The notes under the pieces were generated by a model, which was not told the origin of the DNA, did no database searches, and was given only the letters and a program-made list of their open reading frames with translations. Positions 63,612 to 64,000 of a DNA stretch of 64,000 bases are shown piece by piece (within the stretch, counting starts at the first letter, position 1; each line of letters starts with the position of its first letter). The stretch is from Chryseobacterium piperi. Lineage in GTDB: Bacteria > Bacteroidota > Bacteroidia > Flavobacteriales > Weeksellaceae. The position numbers were made by a program, and so were the translations under genes. The stretch covers positions 1,860,001 through 1,924,000 of the forward strand of contig NZ_CP023049.2 in assembly GCF_002285635.2 (NCBI RefSeq). Reading direction: 5' to 3'.

Positions 63612-64000
63612 ATGAAATTGCTGTTGTCGTTTCTACTCATACTACTGATTAGTTCTTGTATAGGAAATTCTGATTATGATCCTAATCCTTCTCCTAAATC
63701 AGTTATAAAATCAACTCAATATTATGTATATAAATCTATTACGAAAAAAAATGGGGTAATAACCTTTACCAATATGCATGATGGTACATGTACGGCAAAA
63801 TCATATTATCAAATTAATCAATATGAAGATTTTAATGAGGTAACTTTTGTATCCTACTCAACATGTAATAATTTTCAAACATTAAAAGGGACTTATAGCA
63901 GTCCCAACGCAAGCATCATCCTTAATGGAATTATTTATACAGCCTTCATTAATAAAAATGAATTAACTGTTTCGAAAATCGATACTGTTATGGAAGATAC
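63612..64000 (+). CDS. Lipoprotein of unknown function (partial)
   Basis: The reading frame opens with a lipoprotein signal (MKLLLSFLLILLISSC) and continues open to the window edge (129 codons seen). The mature part is Ser/Thr/Asn-rich with beta-type strands (TKKNGVITFTNMHDG, then SYSTCNNFQTLKGTY), like the short lipocalin-like lipoproteins of this phylum. Three further Cys residues are scattered. No family assignment. Confidence 0.75.
   Translation, partial: MKLLLSFLLILLISSCIGNSDYDPNPSPKSVIKSTQYYVYKSITKKNGVITFTNMHDGTCTAKSYYQINQYEDFNEVTFVSYSTCNNFQTLKGTYSSPNASIILNGIIYTAFINKNELTVSKIDTVMED

Overview
The window is AT-rich bacterial chromosome, densely coded. It looks like a flavobacterium of the Weeksellaceae, most likely Chryseobacterium or a close relative. 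Supporting signs are about twenty promoters with the Bacteroidetes -7 element TAnnTTTG, almost no Shine-Dalgarno sequences, typical families (DUF5686 outer-membrane protein, DUF1599, BT_3928-type DoxX protein, LytTR two-component pair, SusC-like TonB receptor, FucP-type sugar transporter), and short leader peptides beginning MKNLKKLNR. I could not run a search, so the genus is inferred.

Layout. 1-3.7 kb: the start of an FAD oxidoreductase, an AAA+ ATPase with altered nucleotide-binding motifs, and a two-gene ABC exporter. 4.0-5.6 kb: a complete IS1182-type insertion sequence ending at the stop codon of msrAB. 5.6-8.0 kb: an ECF sigma / zinc anti-sigma pair followed by DUF417 and lipoprotein MsrAB, a likely periplasmic oxidative-repair module. 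8.2-15.3 kb: alaS, a DUF5686 outer-membrane protein, a small unknown gene and a secreted M28 peptidase. 15.5-16.7 kb: an IS110 element with a structured leader that may encode a bridge RNA. 16.8-32.2 kb: housekeeping genes (folP, tpiA, clpP, dnaG, tsaE, alanine dehydrogenase), a LytS/LytTR pair and a CPA2 antiporter.

32.5-44.2 kb: an unknown lipoprotein, tyrA behind an apparent transcription attenuator, serine dehydratase, an ammonium channel, two YceI proteins (one with an FNR-like palindrome at about -41.5), glucokinase, a 41-residue protein gene, a WYL regulator and a HopJ protein. 44.3-54.3 kb: rtcB, pnp, a sugar transporter, rpsO, an unknown exported protein, two tandem Cys-rich leader peptides with knottin-like spacing, mgtE and a metal-receptor protein. 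54.4-64.0 kb: a GAF protein, a conserved unknown, an MBL hydrolase, tRNA-Leu(CAA), a TonB receptor, a compact tetR-efflux-ogt-alkA operon with a large palindromic operator, and the start of a lipoprotein gene.

The strongest candidates for something new are the pair of six-cysteine peptides (51686-52021), the IS110 leader RNA (15545-15683), the tyrA leader (33864-33980) and the alkylation-repair/efflux operon (60308-63504). Three dispersed intergenic repeat families also occur. No CRISPR array, rRNA operon or prophage was seen.
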